A stretch of DNA of 64,000 nt from Agelas oroides. Lineage: Eukaryota > Porifera > Demospongiae > Agelasida > Agelasidae. This document shows positions 47,030 through 58,290 of the stretch, piece after piece. The first letter of the stretch is position 1. The number at the start of each line of letters is the position of its first letter. Position numbers and translations under genes: made by a program. The notes under the pieces are model-generated. The model was given only the letters and a program-made list of their open reading frames with translations. It searched no databases and had not been told where the DNA came from. Where the stretch lies: positions 3,976,085 through 4,040,084 of the forward strand of contig OX422192.1 of the NCBI GenBank assembly GCA_949130485.1, given 5' to 3'.

Positions 47030-47925
47030 CACTGGTGTCAGGTGTAATACTTCTGTATCACTTGTTTCCAGTTTTGCAGCTGGTAATATATAATATTATG
47101 CTGCACTAGATTGGTTAAAAGTTTACCTCTCACATAAAGGTAGTTGTATGTGAGGTCACTAGTCTGGAACCAGAATATGGAGGTGCCACCTCTAGGTAGT
47201 CACTAAATAGCAATTATTGTGTTTCGAAATTACACCATGGTGTAATTTCATGCATGACTGTAGAATTAGAGATTTTACTCTCTTCTGTTGGCAGTCATGA
47301 CCAATAATGGAAAATTTTGCTTCAAAATTACACTGTGAGAGTAGAATTAGAGATTTCACTCTTTTCTGTTGCACCGATAATGAAGGTAAATTGTGAAGTG
47401 CCGCTTCAAAACCCTAGAAGTGGTGGTCAGAAATTTAAATGTAAGCTCAGATTGACTGTCAATCAGTAGAGTCTGTTTGCTGAGACAGGATTCTGTTTAG
47501 CAGGAGCAGAGAGGCCACAGTGAGTAAGGCTGTACTAGGTAGTCCCAGGTACAGTGGCCATATGTTGAGGCTTACAGGTGACAGTGTGGTGTAGTCTGTA
47601 GATTGATCGTGGCTTCCAGTACAATGTTCTTTTGTGTACACATGGAGTAGCAGCCATTGCTGTGTGTTGCGATGATTGTGAGTTGTTAGGCCTCCCCCTC
47701 CCTATCCAAAGAAAACTACAAATTTTATGAACTGTGTGCTCAGCTTTGTACAATCAAACTTGTCTGTTTCAAGAGTAGTTGAAAAGCTTAGCCCTGATAG
47801 TGGCTCGACTGGAAGCATGCATTCATCTGGAGGTTAGGACACTATGTAGAGTGGTAGGGTTGGATGTTCACCAAGTGAGAACTGCGGTTCATGAATATCT
47901 GCTAAAATGAAAACCCAACCCTGAA
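47030..47925 (+). repeat. Diverged copy of TTAA-element family in gene B intron
   Basis: Direct-orientation counterpart of 7750-8680. It includes a perfect 24-bp palindrome at 47226-47249 (GAAATTACAC, CATG, GTGTAATTTC) that is not present in the gene A copy. Non-coding. Confidence 0.5.
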
Positions 47926-48330
47926 CTGAACCGTAACCCTGACACTCGGACTGATCTTGGGCCATAATCATTAGATTAGTCTATAAATTTGCATCACCAT
48001 AGCAACATAAACAATGTTTACTAATTCTCAGCCACGCCTCATCACAAAGAGGCTCTATACAAATGGGGACACCTGGTATGTCTCAATGATGTCTAGGTGG
48101 CAGAAATGACATAGTGTATGTGGATTGGCTGGAGCTCATAAATAATAGGACTCAGGTAATGTGCCACACATGTGCCCATCCCCTAGTTATTATAAGTTAA
48201 TATGATAACTCCACCCATTGAGCCCCACCCTCAATTTGTTTAGTAATTTGAATATTTATAGCACTGTGAATGCCCATAGCACTATGTGCCAACCAAAAGC
48301 TGGGCTCCTCAAAGCAAACTTTAGGTGGGG

Positions 48331-48408
48331 AGTGGTCCCGCCCTTTCTGCAGTAGGCCACGGGTCGGGAGTGGTCCCGCCCTTTCTGCAGTAGGCCACGG
48401 GTCGGGAG
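48331..48408. repeat. 38-bp GC-rich tandem repeat, two copies
   Basis: Unit begins AGTGGTCCCGCCCTTTCTGC and ends GCCACGGGTCGGG; two copies plus a few bases. It is unusually GC-rich for the region. Confidence 0.8.
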
Positions 48409-48540
48409 TTCAAAGGGACCGAAACCCGTGGTCATGCGAGGACTGGAAAGGGTACTCCCCTGAAGACCAGTATTTTTTGAGCATAGCTCCCAAAAACAGT
48501 AACTATTAAACCACCCCATCCATTTGAGCCATAAATACCC

Positions 48541-48790
48541 CAGAGGAGGTCGGACACGGTTGAACTTTACTAATTAAAATGACTGGGGTCACACTAATTG
48601 ATTTTTCGTATATCAACAGACTAGCTCTCTCGACTTTTACTGAGGGGGGCCCCAGTTTTCAAATCAAGATTCAAGGCTGGGGCAAGTAATGGAAAAAGCT
48701 AAAAGCTTTCTACCTTGCAATATCCAAGATCAATTAGTGTGACCTCAGCCATTTTAATTAGTAAAGTTCAACCGTGTCCGACCTCCTCTG
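48541..48790. mobile_element. 250-bp MITE with ~60-bp terminal inverted repeats
   Basis: Starts CAGAGGAGGTCGGACACGGT and ends with the complement; about 60 bp per arm with few mismatches (GACTGGGGTC against GGCTGAGGTC). TAAATACCC is repeated at 48532-48540 and 48791-48799, a 9-bp duplication. That word resembles the local tandem repeat, so chance is possible. The interior has no gene. Confidence 0.75.
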
Positions 48791-48799
48791 TAAATACCC

Positions 48800-48900
48800 C
48801 ACCAATTTGTCATAAATGCCACACCCATTTAAGCCATAAATGCCCCACCCATTTAAGCCATAAAATGCCCCATCCATTTAAGCCATAAATGCCCCATCCC
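48800..48900. repeat. Degenerate tandem repeat (CCATTTAAGCCATAAATGCC type)
   Basis: About five imperfect copies of a 22-24-bp unit; related words also occur at 48515-48540, upstream of the 250-bp MITE that splits the array. Confidence 0.7.
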
Positions 48901-49195
48901 CATCTCCCTTTATGTTTTAACTTCACACTTTATGTATGTGTGAAATTTTGAACATCGATGTGCCAGCGGTGTTGGTGCTCCCCCACTCGACACACAACTC
49001 CCTGCTACTATTTGACACAGTAGGACACATGGCCACTAGAAGACAGAGTGCATCATTGTCATGGGGGAAGAGCCTGGAAGCCCGGGATCTAGACTACCTC
49101 ACCATACCCTGTCTCAGTTCATAGGTTAAACCACATTAGTGCTGTGGTGGTTCATTTTCATGAGGAAGAAGCCACTGCCAAAATTGACTGTTCCA

Positions 49196-49930
49196 TTGTC
49201 TCGGAGCCAGACCCTCGCACGCGGAGGAGGAGGAGGGTCTGGTAAACTTGCATACATACAAATTTGAAGTCCGTGGAATTTCGGCGGGATGAATCTGATT
49301 GGTTGATGACTGTGTAATTACATTTCTGCCCACGAAGGCACGTGTTCGTGTAATAACAACATGGCGAATTTGTTGACGGACCAGCGATTGATACAAGAAT
49401 CGAAGCGACCATCGCTCAACAAGCTTAGATATTCTCCAGCGAATCTCGAGCAGCTGGAAAGCTGTTATGAAAGGGATTGAAGTCTTCGGTTTCACTACCC
49501 GAGCAGTGGAACTGTGAAAGTCCCTCTGCTACGGTAGTCTACGTTCATCGGCGAATTTTGGCGCATGGAAGTCACGGAGGCAGACATAAGTCCGTCGTAG
49601 TTATTGTAGCCGAGGCATTCACGGCAATGGACACAAGTCACGCAAATTTCGTTAGCCAACAACACAGTTCTGGGCTGCCCTGCTATTCGCTGTTTAAATT
49701 GCCTGCCAAAAGTAGCAGTGGCGCTCTCCAAACGGTCGCTTCGTTACTAGTATCTTCACTGGCAGCGACAGTCTACAGTAGCTAATTGAGCACATGCATA
49801 TTTGCACCCAATCAACACCTTCAATTATTGCATAGGAAGCCTGTGAGGAGGCCATATCCCATAAAGAGTTTATGTATGCAAGTTTACCAGACCCTCCTTC
49901 TCCGTGTGCAAGGGTCTGGCTCCGAGACTA
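49196..49930. mobile_element. 735-bp MULE-like element with gene-like core
   Basis: Inverted ends (TTGTCTCGGAGCCAGACCCT at the left, complement of AGGGTCTGGCTCCGAGACTA at the right) of about 60 bp, each with an internal AGACCCT/AGGGTCT hairpin. The 9-bp duplication ACTGTTCCA lies at 49187-49195 and 49931-49939. The unoccupied site survives in inverted orientation at about 8805-8830. The core is CpG-rich and carries an ATG in CAACATGGCG context (49360) with a 40-codon frame, resembling a captured 5' gene end. No transposase. Confidence 0.8.
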
Positions 49931-51197
49931 ACTGTTCCATTGTCTTGACAATCTGCCAAACAGAGACTGACATCTTCACTTTCAGATGTCAAGATGTGCA
50001 TGTTGTGTATGTACACAATTGCTACTCACTGGACTCACAATGCAGCCCAAACATGCTGAATACACAATATTTTGATGTGTACATGTAAATGATTGTGTGT
50101 TCTCAAATGGAAATGAAGGGTGTGGTTTCAGATAACATGCACTAATTCCTATGACGTAGTTGTTTCACCAACCACAACCCAGGTAATTTTGAAATGTTGA
50201 ACTCAGCAGAAGACTAGTTGCACTTTGTAGTGTTGTGATCATCATACTTGCAGTCGTCTGCATGCCATTCAAGTCTCTTGTCTGTAGGGACCATTCTCAT
50301 TGAGTCAAATGACAGTTGCCCCAAATGCAATCGGAAGGCTACCCGTCTCCATTGAATCAGATAGCAGTTGCATGTCCTGATATGGACAATCAAATGTCAG
50401 TACACCATTGTGTACACATTGACCCAGTATAAACTGTTGAAATGATTACAGCACATTCAAGTCCAAAGTTATATCACCTGCCGCAGGTAGCAGTTGCAGT
50501 AACATGTTTGTGGTCCAGACTATGAGGCTAGACTGGGACCTTGATAGGGTTTCATATCTGGGACATTCTGGCTAGGAATATAGCTAGTAGTTTGTGCATA
50601 ATGTTACTGTTCCTGTAACTACCACATAATCATGGTATATTTTTATATACAGAGTGACTGTGACATTGTTTACATTCATTGTTGGTAATTGTCCATAGTG
50701 CATTCCATGTTAGTACCATGTCTGAATTTTGTATGGCTATGATATTCCTGGTAGACATCAGCATCCATTCTCTCAGTCTTGCATGCATGCAATGGATTCA
50801 GTACATTCATCTTTTGCTTTCATGTCAATTTATATTCCTCAACTCCATATCTAAGTTATTGTGCAGACACATTAATGTAGCTGATTAGTATTGTGAGACA
50901 ACCTCAGTACTAGTCTGGATGTATAGCAGGTGCTCTCATTAATATTGTTACAATGAGAAACTCAGAGTCAAGTTGACAGAGGTAGTTTCTCATCTGCACC
51001 AATCAGATTCCTAGCTCTTTCACACCAGAGATTTACATAGCAAAAAATGTATGTGTGCAGTATTCCCGGACTGTCTAGGAGTGCCAACACTATTCCAGTG
51101 ATTTACCAACACTATCTTCCATATAGTATTGGTATATTTATCATTATGTTGTTACTGTCTAGAGAGTGAGATAATGTGTGCATGCTTCCCTCCACAG

Positions 51198-51490
51198 CAC
51201 TGCTCCTGGGGAAGACACACAGCCTCACTGAGTTGTGGCTGGGCGGCTGCGACATTGGTGAAAATGGTGCATGTCTGTTGGCGGAGGCCCTCAGGGTCAA
51301 CTCAACACTGAGGTGGCTGTGGCTGTGGGGCAATCCACTAGGAGAGAGAGGAGCCAAGGCACTGGTGGAGAGTCTAGCACACAACACCAGTGTGAAGGAT
51401 CTGTACCTACCACAACAGTACAAGGACATGATCAGCAACAGTGTAGTGTATGGCAGAGTTAGCAACAGAATTTCCTGGCATCGATTCTAA
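51198..51490 (+). CDS. Terminal LRR exon of NLR gene B
   Basis: Acceptor TTCCCTCCACAG, phase 1 entry, stop TAA at 51488-51490. LRRs LTELWLGGCDIGENG and LRWLWLWGNPLGERG, capping segment HNTSVKDLYLPQQY, tail ending ISWHRF. With this exon the gene B model from the 2A proline to the stop is 942 codons. The variable LxLxx residues differ from gene A's terminal exon (HLVEC) and from 58689 (WLGSC). An AATAAA at 51933-51938 could be the polyadenylation signal. Confidence 0.85.
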
Positions 51491-52354
51491 GGCACTAAAA
51501 TCAAATGTGTATTGTTTGGCACAATCCCTCTTACATTAGTTTGTGTACCTACTCTTTCTTGACTATAATATAATTATATCGTCCATTGTGTGTTGTTTGG
51601 TTCAAATATTTTAACACTTGGTTCAGGTATTCTAAACACTTCTAAGTTTTAGTTTAATAGTTTTTTTTTTTGGTTCTGCCACAAGTTTAGTTTTAGTTAT
51701 TAATTACTTGTATGCTTGGTGCTTTGGTTTAGTGTACACCTTGCAACATATCAAATGAAAATTCTGGAAGCTAGTTGTATAGTATATACTAGTCTTTGTT
51801 AAACAATACCAGTCCACGGCATATAAGGCCACTTTGTTTGAACTAACATGACCACAAACAAATGCAGTCAGTCAGTAGGTTAAGATTTTATTCCCATGAT
51901 TGTAAAAAGTAATTCTGTGAACTTCCTGGACCAATAAAAGAATATTTAACGTTCTAAATAAGGCTGAAATGCCTGAGTATGCATGTACGTAGGAATAGCC
52001 ATGGCCATAATGGAGCACCTAAAAACAACTCAGAGTGGCCTAATGAGTGTTGAACAGAAATTCCTGCATACAATGTATAGTCTATGTCCGGGGATAACAC
52101 CACACATCAGGTTCAAAGGCAACACTGGTTGTCAATAATTATTAAATTATTATTGGTAGCAAAATCAAAGAGTTATACCATAGTAACCTATGAAATGTGA
52201 ACAGTGCATTGAATTTGGCTATTGGACTGCATCTCAATTGCTTACAACACTGTACAAGTGTTTACTTGTAGACAACAGAACTAAGTCTTGCTGCTGTTCA
52301 CATGAGCTGCTGGGAGTAAGATGTGTAACTATATATCTCATGACATATATGTAC
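51491..52354 (+). other. 3' flank of gene B
   Basis: Probable 3' UTR and downstream DNA. It includes a poly-T run near 51660 and the unoccupied counterpart (51834-51868) of the LINE insertion point in gene A. No coding sequence recognised. Confidence 0.4.
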
Positions 52355-52530
52355 TGTATTGGTGAGGATGGTGTATGTCACCTGGCAGACCTGGGCTCTC
52401 AGTCCCAACTCCCCAGAGGGTGCTGCAGACCACTTGTGAGAATATTCAAGGCACCATTGCATGGAGACACAACACCAGTGTAGCCCAACCACAACAGTAC
52501 AAGGACACTAGCAGTAACAATGAAGCGTGA
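52355..52530 (+). pseudogene. Decayed terminal LRR exon
   Basis: Words such as TATTGGTGAGGATGGTG, GTCACCTGGCAGA, ACAACACCAGTGTAG and CCACAACAGTACAAGGACA match the terminal exon in order, but with deletions, frameshifts and no intact acceptor. A relic of an extra 3' exon copy. Confidence 0.7.
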
Positions 52531-52567
52531 CAGACTTAATTTACACCTAACTATTATACTATATATA

Positions 52568-53318
52568 CAAGACTTAAAAACATTAAAAATGTAAAAAGAT
52601 GTAGGGATGGCATGCCAAAAAGTATACAAACAAGGTAGGGATGATAGCATAAAAGCAAAGGTCAACATAAAGGCAATGCCCCATCCCTACATCTTTTTCA
52701 CACTGCAGTTAGACAGCATGCTTGAAACCTAAACCTGCAACATCTGTGGAGTTAATATGCTGTAAATGAGCACCAACTACTTGAGTTTTTAAATACTACA
52801 GCACTTACTATATGACCATGCAGTCCTGCAGCTCACTTCAGCTCGGTGTCTAGGTTGTATAAGCGGTCCGTATACAATATTAAATGCCAACAAGGGTTCC
52901 ACTGTTACTACAAATAGCATGTCAGCATCAAAAGCTACCTGGTCGCTACATGCATAGCTTCCGACAAGGTACACATACACCACATATCCCATGCTGCTAG
53001 ACTACACTGCAATCTGGACCCCAGACCCTTCTTGCCCTTTCGAAGGGTTTGGAGTCCAGAACCCAGGCCATGTGGGAGGAGGAAAGTGGCCTGAGAACAA
53101 GGTTACAGCTATGCCCTTCAAGAACTGCCAGTAAGGTTGTTGTACATTTTATAGAGACCTCCAATACACTGTCATAACTGCAGTGTGAAAAAGATGTAGG
53201 GATGGGGCATTGCCTTTATGTTGACCTTTGCTTTTATGCTATCATCCCTACCTTGTTTGTATACTTTTTGGCATGCCATCCCTACATCTTTTTACATTTT
53301 TAATGTTTTTAAGTCTTG
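52568..53318. repeat. Perfect 141-bp inverted repeat with 469-bp spacer
   Basis: Arms 52568-52708 and 53178-53318 are reverse complements with no mismatch that I can find. Inside each arm CATCCCTACATCTTTTT-like words recur. The spacer has no recognised gene and includes a short CCAGACCC/GGGTTTGG-type hairpin near 53015-53060. It may be a foldback element; no clear target duplication. Confidence 0.85.
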
Positions 53319-53871
53319 TTTCTGTACTTTTTTGATGTTAATCTCAGTTACAGTTAGACCTAAGCCTAAGAAGAATATTTCAAGTATAACCACAACACCA
53401 GAACTTGAAACGGTGTTGACAGTTTAGTAGTAGTTCCAGGCATGTAATAATAATGAGTAATATAGCCAGCTAGAACCTGATAAAGGGCCAACCGCTCTCC
53501 CTACCAAACTTTGTGAAACCAATTTCATGATTCAGTTGTCATGACGACTGACCAGCTGCAGCACAGAAAACTATCATACTGACAACTGACCATCCTAGCT
53601 TCACTAAAGCGGTGAGTTGGCTGTTTTTAGTGTAGCTACAAGTAGGTAGCGCCTTACCTACGTGGTGTTCATAAGCCTTGCCCAATGCCGCGGGGGGAAA
53701 AGTCCGTGCTAGCCATGCGTACTGCCCGCTGGCCATTTCGCCTGTGTACTAGTCTCGCTTCCAGACCAATGACCGTGGTCTTTGGTCTGGGAACGAGACT
53801 TTGTGTGCGCATGCGTACAAAATTATAAAATGGCGTCCTAAGCAACGGACAGCAGCCTCAGAGTGTTGTGA

Positions 53872-53970
53872 ATGGCTTTTGTTGACCAGGGTGAATTTGA
53901 AGCTATGAAGACGCTTAGTGGTTGGGAAGCTGCACGCTGTGATGAGCATCAATTTCGTGCTAAAATCAAG
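53872..53970 (+). CDS. Candidate first coding exon of an unrecognised gene
   Basis: Downstream of a CpG-rich stretch (53640-53830, with CCGCGG and TGCGCATGCGT) and an AATTATAAAATGGCG context, an ATG opens 33 codons (MAFVDQGEFEAMKTL, then SGWEAARCDEHQFRAKIK) that end exactly at a strong donor AAG/GTGAGT in phase 0. The composition and placement look like a genuine promoter-proximal exon. No domain is recognised and no partner exon is found downstream. A TAGTCTCG...CGAGACT hairpin lies just upstream (53750-53801). Confidence 0.4.
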
Positions 53971-54022
53971 GTGAGTGCTTGAGCCGTTTTGGAGTTATCG
54001 TTGTTTTAAAAGTGGTCTGAAC

Positions 54023-54052
54023 AAAGAAAGAAAGAAAGAAAGAAAGAAAGAA
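54023..54052. repeat. (AAAG)n microsatellite
   Basis: About seven uninterrupted AAAG units. Confidence 0.9.
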
Positions 54053-54289
54053 TACGAAAAATGGCACTTTCATGACCGCACACTTTTGCGTTTAGCTGTC
54101 TTCCGCGTGGCTTTTGGCCACTTATATGAGTCTTGCTGATCACAAAGTCACTCAAAGAGGAAGCCTGGGCGCTTAAATAAGCTTTTAGCGTGTTTGTGGT
54201 GAAGTTATACGGCTTTTGCTTAAGTATTGCATATATTGCGCGTCGGCGCCATCCCTACATAGAGAGTCTACCGACTCTCTGACAATAAT

Positions 54290-55080
54290 GAGCTATCTAC
54301 CTAACTGCCTAATGTGAGACTGTGAACACACTCACAAGCATAAGGGTGACAGGGGGACGTACTTTTCATGAGGCTTCCACACATTCTCGATGTGTCTCAC
54401 TGATTAAGTTGACCAACCTAGCCCTAATTGCTTTAGTGCTGTTGCAAAACCAAGTAAGGAACAGAGGAATTGTCCACTAGCTGGGGATGCACATAGAGTA
54501 CCACAACAGCTTGTTTCACAAACACTGTATTACAAGGATAGAAACAAAGAAGCCAGTGGCTCACATCAGTCTGATCCATAGAACCCTTGCAGCTTGTCAG
54601 CTGGCATGATGATTGCTGTATGAGCCATTGGAGGCATGATAATTGGAGGGAGGAAAGTCAAGGGGTGCCATGTTTAACTTATTGATGAGAGGAAGCAAAT
54701 TCTTTTCACAATAATTGTTCAACAAAATGCTGTAATTGCACATTGTACACCTGTGTTATAGGAACCAAAGTAATTATACATAGGTGAATATACATTAGCA
54801 ACTCTGGTAATGTTACAGAGCTACATGAAAAAGTCGATATGCAAGTCAGCGAAAGAGGTATATTCACTGGAATTTTGGCAGGGAAAACATGCAATGATGA
54901 TATTCACAGTAGTTACCTTCATTTTTATACAGACCTTCAGTTTCACCAACTAGTCTTACTCCCACTCCAGCTTATCATCACTTGCAGTGTGGCAATACCA
55001 GGTGAGGCTGGAAGCATTACACATCATGCCTGCCACTGACATCAAGTTACTCTGTCTTAGAGAGGCCACAGAGATAATTG
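54290..55080 (+). repeat. Composite interspersed repeat, copy 1
   Basis: Matches 61950-62700 in order (GACCAACCTAGCCCTAATTG, GCAAAACCAAGTAAGGAACA, GATAATTGGAGG, then GGCTGGAAGCATTACACATC and GACATCAAGTTACTCTGTCT). Its first ~100 bp resemble 60650-60770. Part also occurs inverted at 60840-60890 fused to a tRNA-like end. Probably a SINE-like or composite element; no protein. Confidence 0.55.
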
Positions 55081-55223
55081 ACTGAATCTGCAAAACCCAC
55101 CAGTAATTACTGTAGGATCATAGAGAGATGCTGGTAAGTATTATAAAAGCCACTTACTAACAATTTCTGAGAAACAACGCATTGAGCACCGGTCTATTTT
55201 AGAAAAATCAAACTATGAAATGT

Positions 55224-55420
55224 GAATAGTGCAATAGAGCCAAGGTAGAATGTATTAGATTCCAGGAGAGCTAAGTAGAGCCACGGTAGAGAGTAGTAGA
55301 GTCCAGTATAGCTAAGTAGGGTAATGGTAGAGTGTAGTAGAGCCAAGTAGAGCCATGGTAGAGTGCAGTAGAGTCAAGTAGAGCCAAGTAGAGCCATGGT
55401 AGAATGTAGTAGAGTCCAGT
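55224..55420. repeat. Degenerate minisatellite (AGTAGAGCCAWGGTAGAGTG)
   Basis: Six or so imperfect copies of a ~35-bp unit with alternating AGAGCCATGGTAGA and AGTAGAGTCCAGT words. Confidence 0.75.
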
Positions 55421-55699
55421 CAATTGCTTACAACACCGCACAAGTGTTTACTTGTAGACAACAGATTTTGCATTTTGTTCAGCTTTCAATTATCATTAAA
55501 TATTTTATGTTGTCATGTAGAACATGTTCATGGTTCTATACAGTAGCATGGTTCTATACAGTAACAAAATGCAAGAATCAGCTGACTACATTTAAACACA
55601 TGGTAGAGAAAAACTAAATGAGCATATACCATGGCAACCGATGAAATTTGTGCAGCTAAATACAGCACATTTACATGATACTGAATTTGCATAGGAAAC

Positions 55700-57530
55700 A
55701 AAACCATAATTATAGGAAAGTATAAAATTAATGTGAAAGCAAGCGACCTTGCAATTTCTGAGACACAGTGCATCGAGCAATTGAAAATGTGCTGTATTTA
55801 GCTGCACAAATTTCATCGGTTGCCATGGTATATGCTCATTTAGTTTTTCTCTACCATGTGTTTAAATGTAGTCAGCTGATTCTTGCATTTTGTTCACCTT
55901 TGTGTTGTCCTATAGAAAACTTGTGTAAAACTTCACCACCATGTCAGCAAAATCTTGTTTCCAGGTGTGTGTATGAAGTGGATTGGGGCATTCAAAGGCA
56001 CCAGCCATTCAAGCTTATGTGTGTGATCATTCAGTGGATGAAAGCCAAGTTGTCGACAAATCTTAAGTGTGATGTCAAGTACTGCACCATGCAAAAGTAA
56101 CCAAGTTCCATACCAGACTAACAATATTTCACCTGTCCATGTATGGGGTGCCTGCCATATGTCAAAATACCTAAATATCACGTTATATAGCAAACAAATA
56201 ATTATCAAGATATATGTAAATAGGAAAGTTCCAGAGCAAATATCAAGATAGATAGGTAAATAGCACGATATATAGCTAAATATCAACAATTGGGACCACT
56301 TGGAATATACGGCACCAGAAACCAGAGCAAGTATCAAGATATATATAAGTAAATAGCATGATATATAGCTAAATATCATGATAATTATATAATAAATAGA
56401 ACAATTATTGTATTTGGGACCAGTTGGAATATACGGCACCGGAAACGGCACTGGAAACCCTGTTCACTTGCCCAACCCTAACACTTACCCTACCGGTGCA
56501 CTAACTAATCCAAATTCTTGGTGCCGTGTATCCCAGTTGAACATTTTGACATATGGCACCCCATATCCATGACACACAACGAACTAGCATATAAAGTTGC
56601 TGATTGTGTCACACATGGTTTGTAGTTGGCTCAACAGGTTAAGAAGGTGTACTGACTTTGAACTTTCAACAATGATCATCATCTGTACTTCTGTACTTTT
56701 ACTGTTTTAGAAGTTATCAATTGTCTCACAGTTTGTGCAGAGTGCAGAAACGTTTCTGAGATAGATTCTTTATGTAATAGATGATGCATGGTAGCCTGGG
56801 ATTTATGGTCAATAACCACCCGACTCCGATGGCGGAGCATGACGACAAGGATGGTTATGGTAAAACATAAATGCCAGACTGACATGCATTATGTGTTATA
56901 TATTCTTCAACCTGATTGGTCCTTGTTGTTATTGCAAGGTAGTTTACACTGTAAACAAAGTAGCTTAGAGAAAACATCATTTACCATTTCCTGTAGTATA
57001 ATACTCACCTGTTACTATAGAAACTAAGGCTAAGTGGAGAATAGAGTGTGCAAACAAGTTATTGGGGATGTGATATCTGATGCTTATGCTATTGCATGGC
57101 AATAGGTAATGCATGACAATTGGCCACATAGGCTATAGTTGGCCACTGACTGCCAGTTCAACAACACCTCCTTCAACTGATGGTAGTTTAACTCTCTCAA
57201 GTACACTGTACACTCACCAGTGTGTGGCTTGTGGCCACACCAGAGAACACAAGATATTTATGGAGACTGTCAGCAGACAGAAGGAGAAATGGAACCTACA
57301 GTTGTTTCTAGTCACGTGATGTTCAGCCAATGATGCTTCTCTATTTCTGATAGTGCTGTAAGTAGCCTATTGTATACTTGCTACTTCCAAAGCATGCAAC
57401 CCACTGTTTTGATATTTACATTCAATACCCTGTAGCATTCCATGTGCTTTCTGGAACAAGAAGGTAAATTTGTTTGCCACCATCATTCAAAGGGATTGCA
57501 GTCATTTGACAATGACACAATTGTAGGGAG
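55700..57530. repeat. Block paralogous to 12529-14040
   Basis: Downstream counterpart of the gene A 3' block. It contains a local cluster of GATATATAGCTAAATATC-type words (56160-56400). On the minus strand about 45 residues including ICRQLGFHPLNDHTHKLEW stay open near 55975-56095. No gene recognised. Confidence 0.4.
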
Positions 57531-57649
57531 TGTAAACGTGACTATGGAGTTAGAGTGCAGCTACAGATAAATTGTATGGGGAAAAAGAATACATATATTG
57601 ATTGGTGTGAGCAATTGGACAAACAAAGGAGAGATTATGTATGTGTCTA

Positions 57650-58290
57650 TAGATTGAAAGGTGGTACTCTGTAAATAAGATTAGCAATAGGAGCAATAGA
57701 CAACTGATTTACATAGCTGAAGGAGGTACACAATTTGAGTTGTTTTCTATGTGCAGCCAAAGTAGGAATGCTGAGAGCCCTGAGTATAGTTGGATAGCTT
57801 GAATCCCACCATTTCAAGTACACTCTACAAGCAAATTTTTGAGAGCTTGTTGGTCCTTCAGAAGATACGGATCCCAAATCTGGCTTGAATATTCCAAGTG
57901 AGGTCTTACGATAGCAATGTAGAGCTTACGAATGGTGTCCACATCTGCACGTCCATATAGAACTGCCGAAATAGCAGTCCAACAAGCTTTCAGGCTTTGG
58001 AGCTGATGATGTTTATATGCTTAGTCCAGAACAGATAGTGATGCCCAGGTACTTAAGACTGTCAACAATTTCCAGTCTAGACCCATTTAGTGAAAGTAGG
58101 AAGGGGCTGGAACAGAATGTCTCTGTCCTGAAAATATCAAGGTTTTGGATTTCGAAGGATTAAATGTCAGATAGTTATTGTTAGCCCATTTTCCAAGTCC
58201 TTCAACATCCTGCTGCAAAAGTTGATAGTCAGATGCTTGCCTAATAGGCCTGTACAACAGAATATCAGCAGCATACTGTTTACATGACCA
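57650..58290 (-). pseudogene. LINE reverse-transcriptase fragment, broken
   Basis: Minus-strand translation in pieces gives the RT catalytic neighbourhood (YAADILLYRPI, where YADD is expected, then a QLLQQDVEGLGKWANNN-like helix and LTFNPSKSK). Further on come AVLYGRADVDTIRKLY-like and LEYSSQIWDP motifs, and finally LKWWDSSYPTILRAL...LKLC near 57700-57800. Several in-frame stops and a frameshift separate the pieces. The second residue of the catalytic box is Ala where Asp is expected, so it is inactive. CR1/Jockey-like by motif order. Confidence 0.7.

Larger units (their letters stand above)
41814..51197 (+). other. Long intron before terminal LRR exon of gene B
   Basis: Contains the TTAA-flanked element (42068-43099), MITE copy 5 (43657-44081), the 2A-like zinc-finger ORF insertion (46381-46895), a rearranged block paralogous to 7.7-9.3 kb, tandem repeats near 48.3 and 48.8 kb, and the elements at 48541-48790 and 49196-49930. 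The LRR exon expected near 47.1 kb is missing. Confidence 0.6.
17879..51490 (+). other. NLR gene B: 2A leader-DEATH-NACHT-LRR receptor (gene span)
   Basis: Predicted exons: 17879-18133 (tentative), 18441-18654, 21198-21464, 24189-25940, 31711-31878, 37113-37280, 41646-41813, 51198-51490. All have AG acceptors and GT donors. From 18654 onward every boundary is phase 1. From the proline after the 2A skip site to the stop the lengths add up to 2826 bases, i.e. 942 codons, with no in-frame stop seen. The product would be a cytosolic sensor: the DEATH domain recruits adaptors, NACHT oligomerises on nucleotide exchange, and the LRRs sense ligand. The role in immunity is known for the family and not shown here. 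Confidence 0.75.
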
